From NCBI GenBank assembly GCA_937922705.1, contig CALAIW010000010.1:119262-183261 (forward strand): a DNA stretch of 64,000 bases, in the 5' to 3' direction. The notes beneath the pieces are model-generated. The model saw only the letters and a program-made list of their open reading frames with translations, was not told the DNA's origin and ran no database searches. The position numbers and the translations under genes were made by a program. This document shows, piece by piece, positions 53,607 through 61,421 of the stretch (position 1 is the first letter of the stretch; each line of letters begins with the position of its first letter). Source of the DNA: an uncultured bacterium (lineage in GTDB: Bacteria; Atribacterota; Atribacteria; Atribacterales; Caldatribacteriaceae).

Positions 53607-55088
53607 ATGACTACAAAAAGCGCATCGGCGAGTGTTCGGGAATGGATGCAGAGTGTCATCAAGGAAGAGGAAATCGAACGGTATCTTGTAAACGGCCAGG
53701 ATTTCATAAACGACGAAGAAATTGAGGAACTCCTTCGAAGATACCGAAATCCAGAACCTCAAAGAGTTCGGGACATTATTGCGAAATCCCTCGCTTTAGA
53801 ACGTTTGGAACCAGAAGAGACAGCAACACTGCTCAACGTGGAAGACGAAGAACTTTGGGAAGAAATTTTCCAAGCCGCGGGAGAGGTAAAACGAAAAGTG
53901 TATGGGGACCGCATCGTGACTTTTGCACCTCTGTACTGTAGTAATTTCTGCGTCAATAACTGTCTTTACTGCGGATTCCGGAGGGATAATCATCTTCAGA
54001 AGCGAAGACAACTTACTATAGAGGAAGTCCGCAGAGAAACAGAAGCCCTTGTTTCTATGGGACATAAGCGACTCATTATGGTATACGGAGAACACCCACT
54101 TTCTGATGTGGACTACATCGCCAAAACCATCCAGACTGTTTACGAAACAAAGGTTGGCAATGGAGAAATTCGAAGGGTTAACGTCAATGCTGCTCCTATG
54201 GACATTGCCCGGCTTAAAGTCCTAAAAGAAGTGGGTATTGGAACATTTCAGGTCTTCCAAGAAACCTATCATCACGAGACCTATAAAAAAGTTCACCCCG
54301 AGGGGACAATTAAGGCCCACTATCGGTGGCGCCTCTATGCTCTCCACAGGGCTCAGGAAGCGGGAATTGATGATGTGGCTATTGGGGCTCTTTTTGGTCT
54401 CTACAACTGGAAGTTTGAAGTTATGGGGCTTCTTTACCATACTATTGACCTTGAGCGTCACTTTGGTGGCGTCGGTCCTCACACTATATCTTTCCCCCGC
54501 CTTGAACCCGCGATTAACACCCCCTTTGTACAAGAAACTCAGTACAAGGTTTCCGATCGAGATTTCAAGCGCCTTGTGGCCGTGATTCGCCTTTCAGTCC
54601 CATACACCGGGATGATTATAACCGCCCGGGAACCCGCCCGTGTTCGACGAGAAGTCATCCCAGTGGGATGCACCCAGACCGATGCTTCGACTCGCATCGG
54701 CATTGGCGCATACAGCGAGCGTTACACAGAACAGGACCTCAAGAGACAGCAATTCCAAATTGGGGATCCGAGGTCTCTGGATGAGGTGGTGCGAGAACTT
54801 GCTTCTATGGGATACATTACTTCATTCTGCACTGCGGACTACCGTTGCGGAAGAACTGGAAAATACTTTATGGGAATTGCTAAGAAGGGGAAAATCCACC
54901 ACTTCTGCATGCCCAACGCTATCCTTACGTTTAAAGAGTACCTTCTTGATTACGCCTCCCCTGAGACAAGAAGAATTGGCGAGGAACTCGTTGAGAAAAA
55001 GTTTGCCGAACTTGACGAGAGTCTAAAGCCTATTGTCAAGGAGTACCTTACTCGGATTGAGCATGGGGAAAGAGATCTCCGCATTTGA
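53607..55088 (+). CDS. hydG: [FeFe]-hydrogenase maturation radical SAM enzyme HydG, variant C-terminal motif
   Basis: A 493-residue radical SAM tyrosine lyase that makes CO and CN- for the H-cluster. The CX3CX2C loop is in SNFCVNNCLYCGFRR; HPEGTIKAHYRWRLYAL, RLEPAINTPF and TDASTRIGIGAY are family-typical. The auxiliary-cluster motif, normally CTxCYR then a distant Cys, reads CTADYRC: C408 is present, D411 stands in place of Cys, C414 is a new Cys, and FCMPNA gives the distal Cys. The ATG at 53607 with GGGGGTGG upstream was chosen; the longer frame from 53511 lacks similarity. HydE and HydF are not in the window. Confidence 0.9.
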   Translation: MTTKSASASVREWMQSVIKEEEIERYLVNGQDFINDEEIEELLRRYRNPEPQRVRDIIAKSLALERLEPEETATLLNVEDEELWEEIFQAAGEVKRKVYGDRIVTFAPLYCSNFCVNNCLYCGFRRDNHLQKRRQLTIEEVRRETEALVSMGHKRLIMVYGEHPLSDVDYIAKTIQTVYETKVGNGEIRRVNVNAAPMDIARLKVLKEVGIGTFQVFQETYHHETYKKVHPEGTIKAHYRWRLYALHRAQEAGIDDVAIGALFGLYNWKFEVMGLLYHTIDLERHFGGVGPHTISFPRLEPAINTPFVQETQYKVSDRDFKRLVAVIRLSVPYTGMIITAREPARVRREVIPVGCTQTDASTRIGIGAYSERYTEQDLKRQQFQIGDPRSLDEVVRELASMGYITSFCTADYRCGRTGKYFMGIAKKGKIHHFCMPNAILTFKEYLLDYASPETRRIGEELVEKKFAELDESLKPIVKEYLTRIEHGERDLRI

Positions 55089-55401
55089 AAAATGGCTTAA
55101 AAATCTTGAAAACATGACGGCATCACAAGAGCTTAAAGAAGCCTTGCAAATTATCGCTCAGGAGGCCTTTGAACGTTTTGGAGCCCGGATGTGGTTTGCG
55201 GAAATTCTTGGGAAGCGATGGTCACATATTGCCGGATGCGGGGGGGATTTTCCTCTCCCCCCCGAGCAGATTCCCCTTACTCCCCGCTTTGGTTTAGTCG
55301 CTGAAGCGTGGGGTTCTCTTTCTGAAAAAGAGACGTTTCTCTCGTTCCTGAGGAACTTCCTTACTCAAAGAAGCGCTTCTTCAGGGAAGAAAGAGAGCTG
55401 A
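55063..55401 (+). CDS. Small protein downstream of hydG, unknown function
   Basis: A 112-residue frame starting MGKEISAFEKWLKNLEN, overlapping the end of hydG by 26 bp, so probably translationally coupled. The middle part (ELKEALQIIAQEAFERFGAR and MWFAEILGKRWSHIAGCGG) is mixed helix/strand; no family recognised. The 3' end overlaps the convergent radical SAM gene by 37 bp. It could be the start of a GAF-like fold or an accessory to HydG. Reality as a gene is likely but not certain. Confidence 0.5.
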   Translation: MGKEISAFEKWLKNLENMTASQELKEALQIIAQEAFERFGARMWFAEILGKRWSHIAGCGGDFPLPPEQIPLTPRFGLVAEAWGSLSEKETFLSFLRNFLTQRSASSGKKES

Positions 55402-56510
55402 CACGGCGAGACAACTCTTTTCCCACGAAAGAGAAGAAAAGGTAGAGCTCGGACTGCAGAAGGGCTAAGTTTCCGTAACCCTTCCGGGGTAATGGAAACA
55501 CCTTCCTGACGAAGACGAAGGATTTTCCGCGCCGTTTCTGGACCAATTCCAGGGACTCGAAGAAGAACCTCATAAGGTGCTCGAGAAATCTCAACGGGAA
55601 AGTACTCAGGATGTCGCATGGCCCAAGCAGTTTTAGGATCTTTTGTGATGGGAAGATTTCCGTTATCTTCGAAAGGCATTTCTTCGTAAGAGAATCCATA
55701 GCGTCGGAGCAGGAAATCTGCTTGATACAAGCGATGTTCCCGCCATGTGGAAGCAAAGGGCACATCCTCAAGGGGAGTACCTGGAACAGGTTGAAAAGCA
55801 CTGTAGTACACTCGTTGAGCTTCAAAATTACGGTACAATGTCGCAACAGTCCTTAAAATATCCCGGTCCTTTTCCCCAGCTGCCCCGACAACCAACTGTG
55901 TGGTGAAACCACCCCGCAGTGTCCCCTCCTTTTGCAATTTCCTAAACCAAGAAAATTTCTCGAAAATCTGCGAAAAATCCTTTTCAGGAGCAATTCTTTT
56001 AAGAAACTCTGAAGAAGGGGCTTCAAGATTTACTGAAACACGAGTAGCAAGGCGTGAGGCTTCTTCTACAAAGTCAAACCCAACCTCGGGGAGAATTTTC
56101 AAGTGAATGTATCCAAAAAAATGGTAAGAAAAGCGCAGTATCTCGACAACCTTTATCATTTCTGTCATGGCCCTTGGGGCTTCACGGAAAACTGCTGAGC
56201 TAAGGAAGAGACCTTGAACACGGCCCCTATTGTAGAAATCCATAAAAAGCCGAGCAAGCTCTTCTGCAGTGAAAGTAGCTCTAGGTGCTGGTCTTCCAGC
56301 CCGGTTTGCGCAATACAGACAGTTATGCATACACTCATTCGAAAGGAGGATTTTAAGCACTGGGACTCTTTTTCCATTGGGGAGCGCAACCGGGTAAATC
56401 CATCCTCCCCGAGGATGGCGAATTCTCGCTTCCCCCCGGAAACAGGAACCACAAAGATCGAAGCGGGCTTCAGCGCCAAGGAGAGCAAATTTTTTCTCCG
56501 TATCCTGCAC
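55365..56510 (-). CDS. Putative DNA modification/repair radical SAM protein
   Basis: A 381-residue protein with a radical SAM cluster CMHNCLYCAN near residue 65, preceded by a Cys motif FDLCGSCFRG. The core contains YIHLKILPEVG and SVNLEAPSSEFLKRIAPEKD, and a C-terminal helix-hairpin-helix VPGIGPETARKILRLRQEG suggests nucleic acid binding. This matches the family found beside uracil-DNA-glycosylase-like genes; no such partner is within the window. GTG at 56510 has GGGGGTAAGG ahead of it; TTG 56525 is an alternative. Confidence 0.85.
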   Translation of the reverse strand: MQDTEKKFALLGAEARFDLCGSCFRGEARIRHPRGGWIYPVALPNGKRVPVLKILLSNECMHNCLYCANRAGRPAPRATFTAEELARLFMDFYNRGRVQGLFLSSAVFREAPRAMTEMIKVVEILRFSYHFFGYIHLKILPEVGFDFVEEASRLATRVSVNLEAPSSEFLKRIAPEKDFSQIFEKFSWFRKLQKEGTLRGGFTTQLVVGAAGEKDRDILRTVATLYRNFEAQRVYYSAFQPVPGTPLEDVPFASTWREHRLYQADFLLRRYGFSYEEMPFEDNGNLPITKDPKTAWAMRHPEYFPVEISRAPYEVLLRVPGIGPETARKILRLRQEGVSITPEGLRKLSPSAVRALPFLLFRGKRVVSPCQLSFFPEEALL

Positions 56511-56555
56511 TACCCTTACCCCCAAGAATATTGTATCCTCTGAAGAAGAACTTTA

Positions 56556-56575
56556 CCAGTCAAAGGAGGGACTGG
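56556..56575 (+). promoter_or_regulatory. Stem-loop presenting the Shine-Dalgarno of the SGNH gene
   Basis: CCAGTC (56556-56561) pairs with GACTGG (56570-56575) around an 8-nt loop AAAGGAGG that holds the RBS, 2 bp before the GTG start. The hairpin could tune ribosome access. Confidence 0.45.
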
Positions 56576-56577
56576 CA

Positions 56578-57225
56578 GTGTCTGCAAAGCGTATCCTCTG
56601 TTTCGGAGATTCTCTCACCTGGGGATGGAATCCAGAAACCCGAGATCGCTTCTCCAAGGAAGAACGATGGACAGGAATTCTTGCCAATCTCCTTGGAGAG
56701 ACTTACGAGATTATTGAGGAAGGCTTGAATGGACGCACCACAGGTTTCGACGACCCCATCGAGGGAGATAAAAACGGTCGAAGGCATCTCCCCATGCTTC
56801 TTGAGACACATCAACCTCTTGACCTTATCATCATTATGCTTGGAACAAATGACCTGAAAAGGCGCTTTAATCTGCATCCCGCAGAAATTGCTCAGAGCGC
56901 TGCAGAACTTGTGAAAATAGCTAGACAGAGTAGGGCTGGAAAAGACGGCAGCGCCCCCTCTGTTCTCCTTGTAGCGCCACCACCTATTGGTCCTCTTCCT
57001 CCGGAAATGAAAATCTTCGAGGGTGGAGAAGAGAAATCTAAGGAGCTCGGCCACCAATACAGCCTCTGGGCAAAAATCCTTGGTTGCCACTTCTTTGACG
57101 CGCAGAAAGTAGTCACAACGAGTCCCTTTGATGGCATCCACTGGGACGTTCAGGGAAACAGAGCCTTTGCTCAAGCTTTGGCACAGATTGTCCCAGCAAT
57201 TCTTGAGGAGGGTCCAAATGAGTAA
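56578..57225 (+). CDS. SGNH/GDSL hydrolase (arylesterase-like)
   Basis: A 215-residue hydrolase with GTG start: block I ILCFGDSLTWGWNP (nucleophile Ser), block II GLNGRTTGFDDP, block III IIIMLGTNDLKRRF and block V DGIHWDVQGN (Asp, His). It resembles small esterases and carbohydrate deacetylases. It lacks a signal peptide, so it acts in the cytoplasm. The stop overlaps the thioesterase start. Confidence 0.93.
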   Translation: MSAKRILCFGDSLTWGWNPETRDRFSKEERWTGILANLLGETYEIIEEGLNGRTTGFDDPIEGDKNGRRHLPMLLETHQPLDLIIIMLGTNDLKRRFNLHPAEIAQSAAELVKIARQSRAGKDGSAPSVLLVAPPPIGPLPPEMKIFEGGEEKSKELGHQYSLWAKILGCHFFDAQKVVTTSPFDGIHWDVQGNRAFAQALAQIVPAILEEGPNE

Positions 57226-57616
57226 GATTGCGCTTTTGTGGGAACAATTTGCTCAAGAGGGATACGCAAAGTCCCTTGGAATGGAGCTTGAGGAACTTAA
57301 AGAAGGTTATGCACGAGTGAGAATGGAAATAAATGCAAATTTCCACAACATCTTTGGCACAGCTCACGGAGGGGCAATTTTTTCGCTCCTTGACGAAGCT
57401 TTCGAATTAGCTTGTAATTCTCACCTCGAAGATGCTGTGGCAATGAACGTTACCGTCCATTACATAAAACCGGTATCACAAGGGAAAATCATTGCAGAAG
57501 CCAAGGAAGTTGCGCGTACCAAACGCACAGGGATTTACGATATTACTGCTTACGACGAGTCAGGGAGCTCAATCGCTTTCGCTAGAGCACTCTCTTACCA
57601 GAAACAAAAAGACTGA
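57218..57616 (+). CDS. PaaI-type hotdog thioesterase
   Basis: A 132-residue hotdog-fold enzyme: EGYARVRMEINANFHNIFGT, then AHGGAIFSLLDEAFELACN with the catalytic HGG...D pattern, and MNVTVHYIKPVSQG. It hydrolyses acyl- or phenylacetyl-CoA-like thioesters. ATG at 57218 with GAGGAGGG upstream, overlapping the SGNH gene by 8 bp. The unit ends at a strong terminator. Confidence 0.92.
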   Translation: MSKIALLWEQFAQEGYAKSLGMELEELKEGYARVRMEINANFHNIFGTAHGGAIFSLLDEAFELACNSHLEDAVAMNVTVHYIKPVSQGKIIAEAKEVARTKRTGIYDITAYDESGSSIAFARALSYQKQKD

Positions 57617-57638
57617 GGGGGTTTTCCCCTCAGTCTTT
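57608..57638. terminator. Bidirectional terminator between thioesterase and ferritin
   Basis: AAAGACTGAGGGG and its exact complement form a 13-bp stem with a 5-nt loop (GTTTT); T-runs flank it on both strands. It overlaps the end of the thioesterase and the stop of ferritin. Confidence 0.88.
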
Positions 57639-58118
57639 GCGCTCTCCCATTTTGGCGTCGAGCACAAGCAATCCAGGGCCTTCCCCAGCCAGCTTAAGAT
57701 AAGCCACAATCTCCGAGGCATTTTTCTCTTCCTCTACCTGCTCCTCAATGAACCATTGAAGATGGTTCATAAGGGAATAATCCCTCTCTTCCCTAGCCAT
57801 CTCATAGAGCTTGTGAATCATCGCTGTCACTTTCTTTTCATGTTCAAGAACTGCTTCAAACATTGCTTTCAAAGAGGGGTACTCTAAAGGAGGTTGTTCA
57901 ATGCCTCGAAGCACAACCCGCCCTCCCCGGTCATTCACGAAATCAAAAAGACGCATACCATGGGAAAGCTCCTCTTTTGCCTGAAGCTTTAACCAGTGGG
58001 CAAAACCCTTCAGATTCATAGCCTCGCACTGAGCTGCCATTGCGAGATAAAGATACGCCGAGTAAAACTCATTCTTAATCTGTTCATTTACCGCTTCCTC
58101 AAGGTGCTTGCTCAACAT
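57630..58118 (-). CDS. ftn: Non-heme ferritin
   Basis: A 162-residue four-helix ferritin with ferroxidase residues in FYSAYLYLAMAAQCEAMNLK (first Glu), KLQAKEELSHGMRLFDFV (Glu and His) and a later Glu/Gln set around HLQWFIEEQVEEEKNA. It stores iron and detoxifies Fe(II)/peroxide. ATG at 58118 was chosen, 6 bp after GAGAGGAGG. It follows the flavodiiron gene with a 27-bp gap. Confidence 0.94.
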   Translation of the reverse strand: MLSKHLEEAVNEQIKNEFYSAYLYLAMAAQCEAMNLKGFAHWLKLQAKEELSHGMRLFDFVNDRGGRVVLRGIEQPPLEYPSLKAMFEAVLEHEKKVTAMIHKLYEMAREERDYSLMNHLQWFIEEQVEEEKNASEIVAYLKLAGEGPGLLVLDAKMGERKD

Positions 58119-58145
58119 AAACATCCTCCTCTCAGAGCGTTCTTA

Positions 58146-59348
58146 TCAAAAGGAACCCCGAACAAGCCTTCCAAATTCCTCTCCTAATTTTCGTACCGTC
58201 TCTATATCCTCTCTTTTTCCCCCACCGCGAAATTCAAAAGTCGAAACTATTTCCCAATCGAGTTCCCGAGCCAAGCGCTCAAGCTCTCTTTTTGCACCCC
58301 CCGACCATCCAAAGCTTCCCAGGTACAGCATCTTTTTGTGCTTCATGTTTTTCCGGAGCGCCAGGTCAAGCACGTGAGCCACCGGCGGAAAGAGCCCAGC
58401 CTCATAAGTTGGCGCTCCAATCACCACGCCCTTTTTCTCCCACAGCGAAGCAAGGATGTAACTTGCATGTATTCGGCGGGCATCATACATATCAACCGGA
58501 ATTCCACTAGCAGCAATGCCTTGTGCTAAGGCATCAACCACAACTTCAGTGTTCCCATACATTGATCCATAAAGCACCGTCACGCCTTTCTCTCCACCAC
58601 TCTCTGCGTACTGAGACCAGGTGCGGTAGCGTTCAACGATATGCTCTGGCCTTTTGCGCCAAATAAGACCGTGAGAAGGCGCAATCACAGAAATCTGGAG
58701 AGAAGAAAGCTTATCTATTGCCCTAAGTACCATAGGACTATACTTGGCAACAATGTTTGCAAAGTACCGCAAAGACTCCCGAAGGTAAAAGTCAAACTGA
58801 GAGCACTCGTCATCAAAAATCGCCCCTTGGAGTGCTCCATACCCACCAAAAGCATCACAGGAGAAGAGAACTTTCGATTCTTCCTCGTACGTCACCATGG
58901 TCTCAGGCCAGTGGACCATAGGAGTAAGGAAAAAGACAAGTTTTTTCCCTCCCAGTTTCACTTCCTCTCCGTCTTGAACAACTCGTACGTTTTCAGTAAT
59001 CCCGTAAAAAGCTGTGACCATCTCCTTAGCCTGAGGTGAACAAAGAATTACTGCCTGGGGAGCAAGTTTACGAAGAACCCTAAGAATTCCAGTGTGATCT
59101 GGCTCCATATGATTGAGAACGATATAATCAAGTTCATGCAGGGCAATTCTTTCTCCCACCTGCGCAAGATACTCATCAACCTTAAGAGATTTGGCAAGGT
59201 CAATAATGGCCTTTTTGTCATCTACGATGAGATACGAGTTATAGGAAACCCCTTCTTGGGTGATAGGCCAAAGACCTTCAAAGAGGTCTGTGGTGTGATC
59301 ATTAACCCCAATCCAGAAGATCCCTGGTCGTATCTCTATCGGGGGCAT
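58146..59348 (-). CDS. Flavodiiron protein (FprA/ROO family)
   Basis: A 400-residue A-type flavoprotein: beta-lactamase-like diiron domain with HxExD as NHMEPDHTG and further His ligands in MVHWPETM and SPSHG-like APSHGLIWR, then a flavodoxin domain (VLYGSMYGNTEVV, GAPTYEAG, FGWSGGAKRELER). It reduces O2 or NO to water or N2O using rubredoxin or NADH-linked donors. Placed next to ferritin, it forms an oxygen-defence unit for an anaerobe. Confidence 0.96.
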   Translation of the reverse strand: MPPIEIRPGIFWIGVNDHTTDLFEGLWPITQEGVSYNSYLIVDDKKAIIDLAKSLKVDEYLAQVGERIALHELDYIVLNHMEPDHTGILRVLRKLAPQAVILCSPQAKEMVTAFYGITENVRVVQDGEEVKLGGKKLVFFLTPMVHWPETMVTYEEESKVLFSCDAFGGYGALQGAIFDDECSQFDFYLRESLRYFANIVAKYSPMVLRAIDKLSSLQISVIAPSHGLIWRKRPEHIVERYRTWSQYAESGGEKGVTVLYGSMYGNTEVVVDALAQGIAASGIPVDMYDARRIHASYILASLWEKKGVVIGAPTYEAGLFPPVAHVLDLALRKNMKHKKMLYLGSFGWSGGAKRELERLARELDWEIVSTFEFRGGGKREDIETVRKLGEEFGRLVRGSF

Positions 59349-59369
59349 AGTGCGTCCCTCCTTCTTCTC

Positions 59370-59948
59370 TTAGAGAACCTGTTTCCCCATTATATCGGAC
59401 TCTTTGGTTTTTTTCCACTCTTCCGTAAAGGGTAGACGTATAAGCCTCTTTTCCTCCGGATCTATGACTCGCTCTAAAACCCAGGCTATGCCGAGAACCC
59501 CGAGAAACGACATGCCATAACGAGTTAGAGCAAAGAGGGCTCCCAGGTTCTGTAACTCAAAAAGGAGCAGGGGGATCTTCATCGTCGACCAAGCTCCCAG
59601 GAAAATCCAGACATTTTTGAGACTTACCCCTTTTTTGAGGAGTACCTCGGCCACCGGAAAGGCCGCATAAAGTGGTCCGGCAGTGAAGGCCCCCAGGGCA
59701 AGGGAAATCGCCGTTCCCACAAATCCTGAGGTATCTCCCAGGTGTTTCATTACCTTCTCCTTAGGAACCCACACATCGAAAAGCCCCACCAGAATAAAAA
59801 TAGGTGGAATGACGCTGAGCATAAAGAGGACGTTTCGAAAGGCAATCTGGAATACCCTCCTCCCCAGGGTGGGGGAAAACTTGAGGACCACGAGGCATAC
59901 CCCAAGCATCACCAAAAACCCCAGATACTCCCGTAGAATACGCTTCAT
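59370..59948 (-). CDS. Permease half B (DUF318/SO_0444-like)
   Basis: A 192-residue membrane protein with about five helices. FILVGLFDVWVPKEKVMKHL and SLALGAFTAGPLYAAFPVAE with a Gly/Pro-rich re-entrant loop mirror half of UPF0718/DUF318 permeases. ATG at 59948 overlaps the stop of half A (ATGA). Separate halves together make one permease of about ten helices; substrate unknown. Confidence 0.78.
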   Translation of the reverse strand: MKRILREYLGFLVMLGVCLVVLKFSPTLGRRVFQIAFRNVLFMLSVIPPIFILVGLFDVWVPKEKVMKHLGDTSGFVGTAISLALGAFTAGPLYAAFPVAEVLLKKGVSLKNVWIFLGAWSTMKIPLLLFELQNLGALFALTRYGMSFLGVLGIAWVLERVIDPEEKRLIRLPFTEEWKKTKESDIMGKQVL

Positions 59949-60445
59949 CGCCGCACCAAAAAGAAGGCCATCCATACTGCATACCCCACAAGAAAAGAGT
60001 AGAAATAGGCTAAAAGATTCCGCCACAGAGTGGCCCGGAAACGGAAGTACCGTGCCTCAAGGGGTGCTGTCACCACTCCCACCATCATGAGGGTGGAGAT
60101 GAAAACCGCCATCTGTGCCACTCCCGCACCATGCTCAAGGAGCAATTTGGCCATGGGAAGGGCCACAAACCCAGGGATAAGCGTCACCGCCCCCACAATC
60201 GAGGCGATAAAATACCCCAAAAATCCACTCTTCTCCCCCAGGAATCGGGCAATGGCCTCTTGAGGGAGGAAAACCACCACCAGAGAGAGCAAAAGAATGA
60301 GGAAGGCAAAGGGTGGAAGAATGCCCAGAAAACTCCTCCACGCCCGGCGCAAAGCCTGTTCGGTTTTTTTCCGGTCTCGCGCCAAGGAGAAGAAAAACCA
60401 CGCAAGGGCAAAAGCGTAGAGGAGGTACGTTGAGAGATCACTCAT
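59945..60445 (-). CDS. Permease half A (DUF318/SO_0444-like)
   Basis: A 166-residue membrane protein with four to five helices. PPFAFLILLLSLVVVFLPQE, IARFLGEKSGFLGYFIASIV and GAVTLIPGFVALPMAKLLLE repeat the topology of half B (charged loop, Gly-rich loop, Pro-rich helix), suggesting ancient duplication. It overlaps padR by 8 bp and half B by 4 bp. Likely efflux of a metal or metalloid ion, judged only from the metal-like Cys motif of the regulator. Confidence 0.78.
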   Translation of the reverse strand: MSDLSTYLLYAFALAWFFFSLARDRKKTEQALRRAWRSFLGILPPFAFLILLLSLVVVFLPQEAIARFLGEKSGFLGYFIASIVGAVTLIPGFVALPMAKLLLEHGAGVAQMAVFISTLMMVGVVTAPLEARYFRFRATLWRNLLAYFYSFLVGYAVWMAFFLVRR

Positions 60446-60821
60446 GGCCTTCCCTCCCCTCGAGGATATCGGAATACTCCCTGAGGAAGGTCTCGAAACG
60501 CTGCAGTTGTTTTCGAATGTGTTCCACCCACAAGTCTAAGGCTGCTCTGCCTTCTTCGGTGATTGTATAGACCCGGCGAGCTGGCCCAGGGCCACCCGTT
60601 ACCCACTCCGAGAGAATGAGACCATCCTCTTCCATTTTTCGGAGACTTCGATAAACAAGGCTTGGATCAAGGGTTTCTTCTTGAAAGAAGAGACTCCGTA
60701 GTTCTTCCAGGAGCTCGTACCCGTGAGCCCTTTTTTGAGCGAGGAGCAAAAGGAGACAGGGCTGGATGAACCGCTCCACCCGAAACCCAGGACACTCGCA
60801 GTACTTGTGAGCTTGACACAT
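60438..60821 (-). CDS. PadR-family regulator with N-terminal Cys/His motif
   Basis: A 127-residue winged-helix regulator. The first 12 residues carry Cys/His (MCQAHKYCECPGF), then FIQPCLLLLLAQKRAHGYEL, SLVYRSLRKMEEDGLI and PARRVYTITEEGRAALD form the PadR wing, with a C-terminal dimer helix. The N-terminal CxxHxxCxC pattern suggests metal sensing. It is first in the operon with the two permease halves and sits behind a palindrome that overlaps its -10, so it is likely autorepressed. Confidence 0.88.
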   Translation of the reverse strand: MCQAHKYCECPGFRVERFIQPCLLLLLAQKRAHGYELLEELRSLFFQEETLDPSLVYRSLRKMEEDGLILSEWVTGGPGPARRVYTITEEGRAALDLWVEHIRKQLQRFETFLREYSDILEGREGHE

Positions 60822-60870
60822 TACTCTTCTCTCTTCCCTTCTTTAGGATTTATTACTCTATATGAATAAA

Positions 60871-60887
60871 GCATATATATGATATGC
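60871..60887. promoter_or_regulatory. Operator of padR-permease operon
   Basis: Inverted repeat GCATAT-N5-ATATGC overlapping the -10 box. Its position, directly ahead of padR, suggests autoregulation. Confidence 0.55.
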
Positions 60888-60902
60888 TCCATTATAAAGC
60901 AA
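60874..60902 (-). promoter_or_regulatory. Promoter of padR-permease operon
   Basis: Minus strand TTGCTT (60902-60897), 17 bp, TATATA (60879-60874). About 53 bp ahead of the padR start. Confidence 0.6.
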
Positions 60903-61207
60903 TCGCTTTCCTCTGTCAAGAAGTCCAAAAAATCCGGCTTAGCCTCTAATTCCAAGATACTAGATATTGGAGCCTTCCTAAGTGTCTTCTAAACACTCGG
61001 GACGCATGCTCTGCCCTGCTCCCGTTAGATTCCCTAAGAGACTAACACAAAGGTAATTACTTGGGCAGCTTGGAAGTAGAGTTTGGATGACGTACGGCTT
61101 TGATGGGAATGTTGGCATACTAAGCGCCTCAACATCACTATCTTCAATTTCAGCTTATCACGATACGGGAGGAGCAACAAAAGGGTACGTAAACACTGCT
61201 CCATCCC
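60903..61207. other. Non-coding stretch upstream of the P-loop gene
   Basis: No ORF with an RBS, no repeat and no RNA gene seen. Base composition is similar to the surroundings. It separates the padR promoter from the promoter at 61208 and may be decayed sequence. Confidence 0.5.
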
Positions 61208-61236
61208 TTGTCAGGTAATGCTTTCTATGCTACAAT
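61208..61236 (+). promoter_or_regulatory. Promoter of the structured leader / P-loop gene
   Basis: TTGTCA (61208-61213) and TACAAT (61231-61236) with exactly 17 bp between. Predicted transcript start near 61243, giving a 5' leader of about 180 nt before the GTG at 61422. Confidence 0.78.
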
Positions 61237-61242
61237 CAGACC

Positions 61243-61390
61243 TAACTTGGGGGCCACCGGTCCGCATGGCGCGGAAAGGCAGCACCTAAGGAAGAAAACG
61301 TGGTTTATGGTCCTTGGTTATTCTGGTGTTGACCAGAAGAACTGGGCAAAATAGGCCAATGGAATCGAGATTCTATTGACCTATTTTGCC
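61243..61390 (+). ncRNA. Structured 5' leader, candidate riboswitch or small RNA
   Basis: Several helices are visible. CTTGGG (61246-61251) can pair with CCTAAG (61285-61290); TCCGC (61261-61265) with GCGGA (61271-61275); GGCCA (61252-61256) with TGGTC (61308-61312), which would cross the first helix as a pseudoknot; TTCTGGT/ACCAGAA (61321-61338); and a long hairpin 61345-61390 of about 20 bp with loop CGAG. The long hairpin ends about 30 nt before the start codon. No known riboswitch class was recognised. It could be a cis-regulatory leader or a free small RNA ending at the last hairpin, though no U-run follows. Confidence 0.5.
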
Positions 61391-61421
61391 TAAAATGCAA
61401 AACCTAATGAGGTGAAGAAGG

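Noticed and set aside
53429..53707. 93-residue N-terminal extension of the histidine kinase
   Set aside because: It would cross both divergent promoters and the start of hydG.
61243..61300. Resemblance to SRP (4.5S) RNA in GGAAAGGCAGCA
   Set aside because: The SRP symmetric loop (CAGG facing AGCAG) and a paired GGAA tetraloop are not formed, since the flanking bases do not pair.
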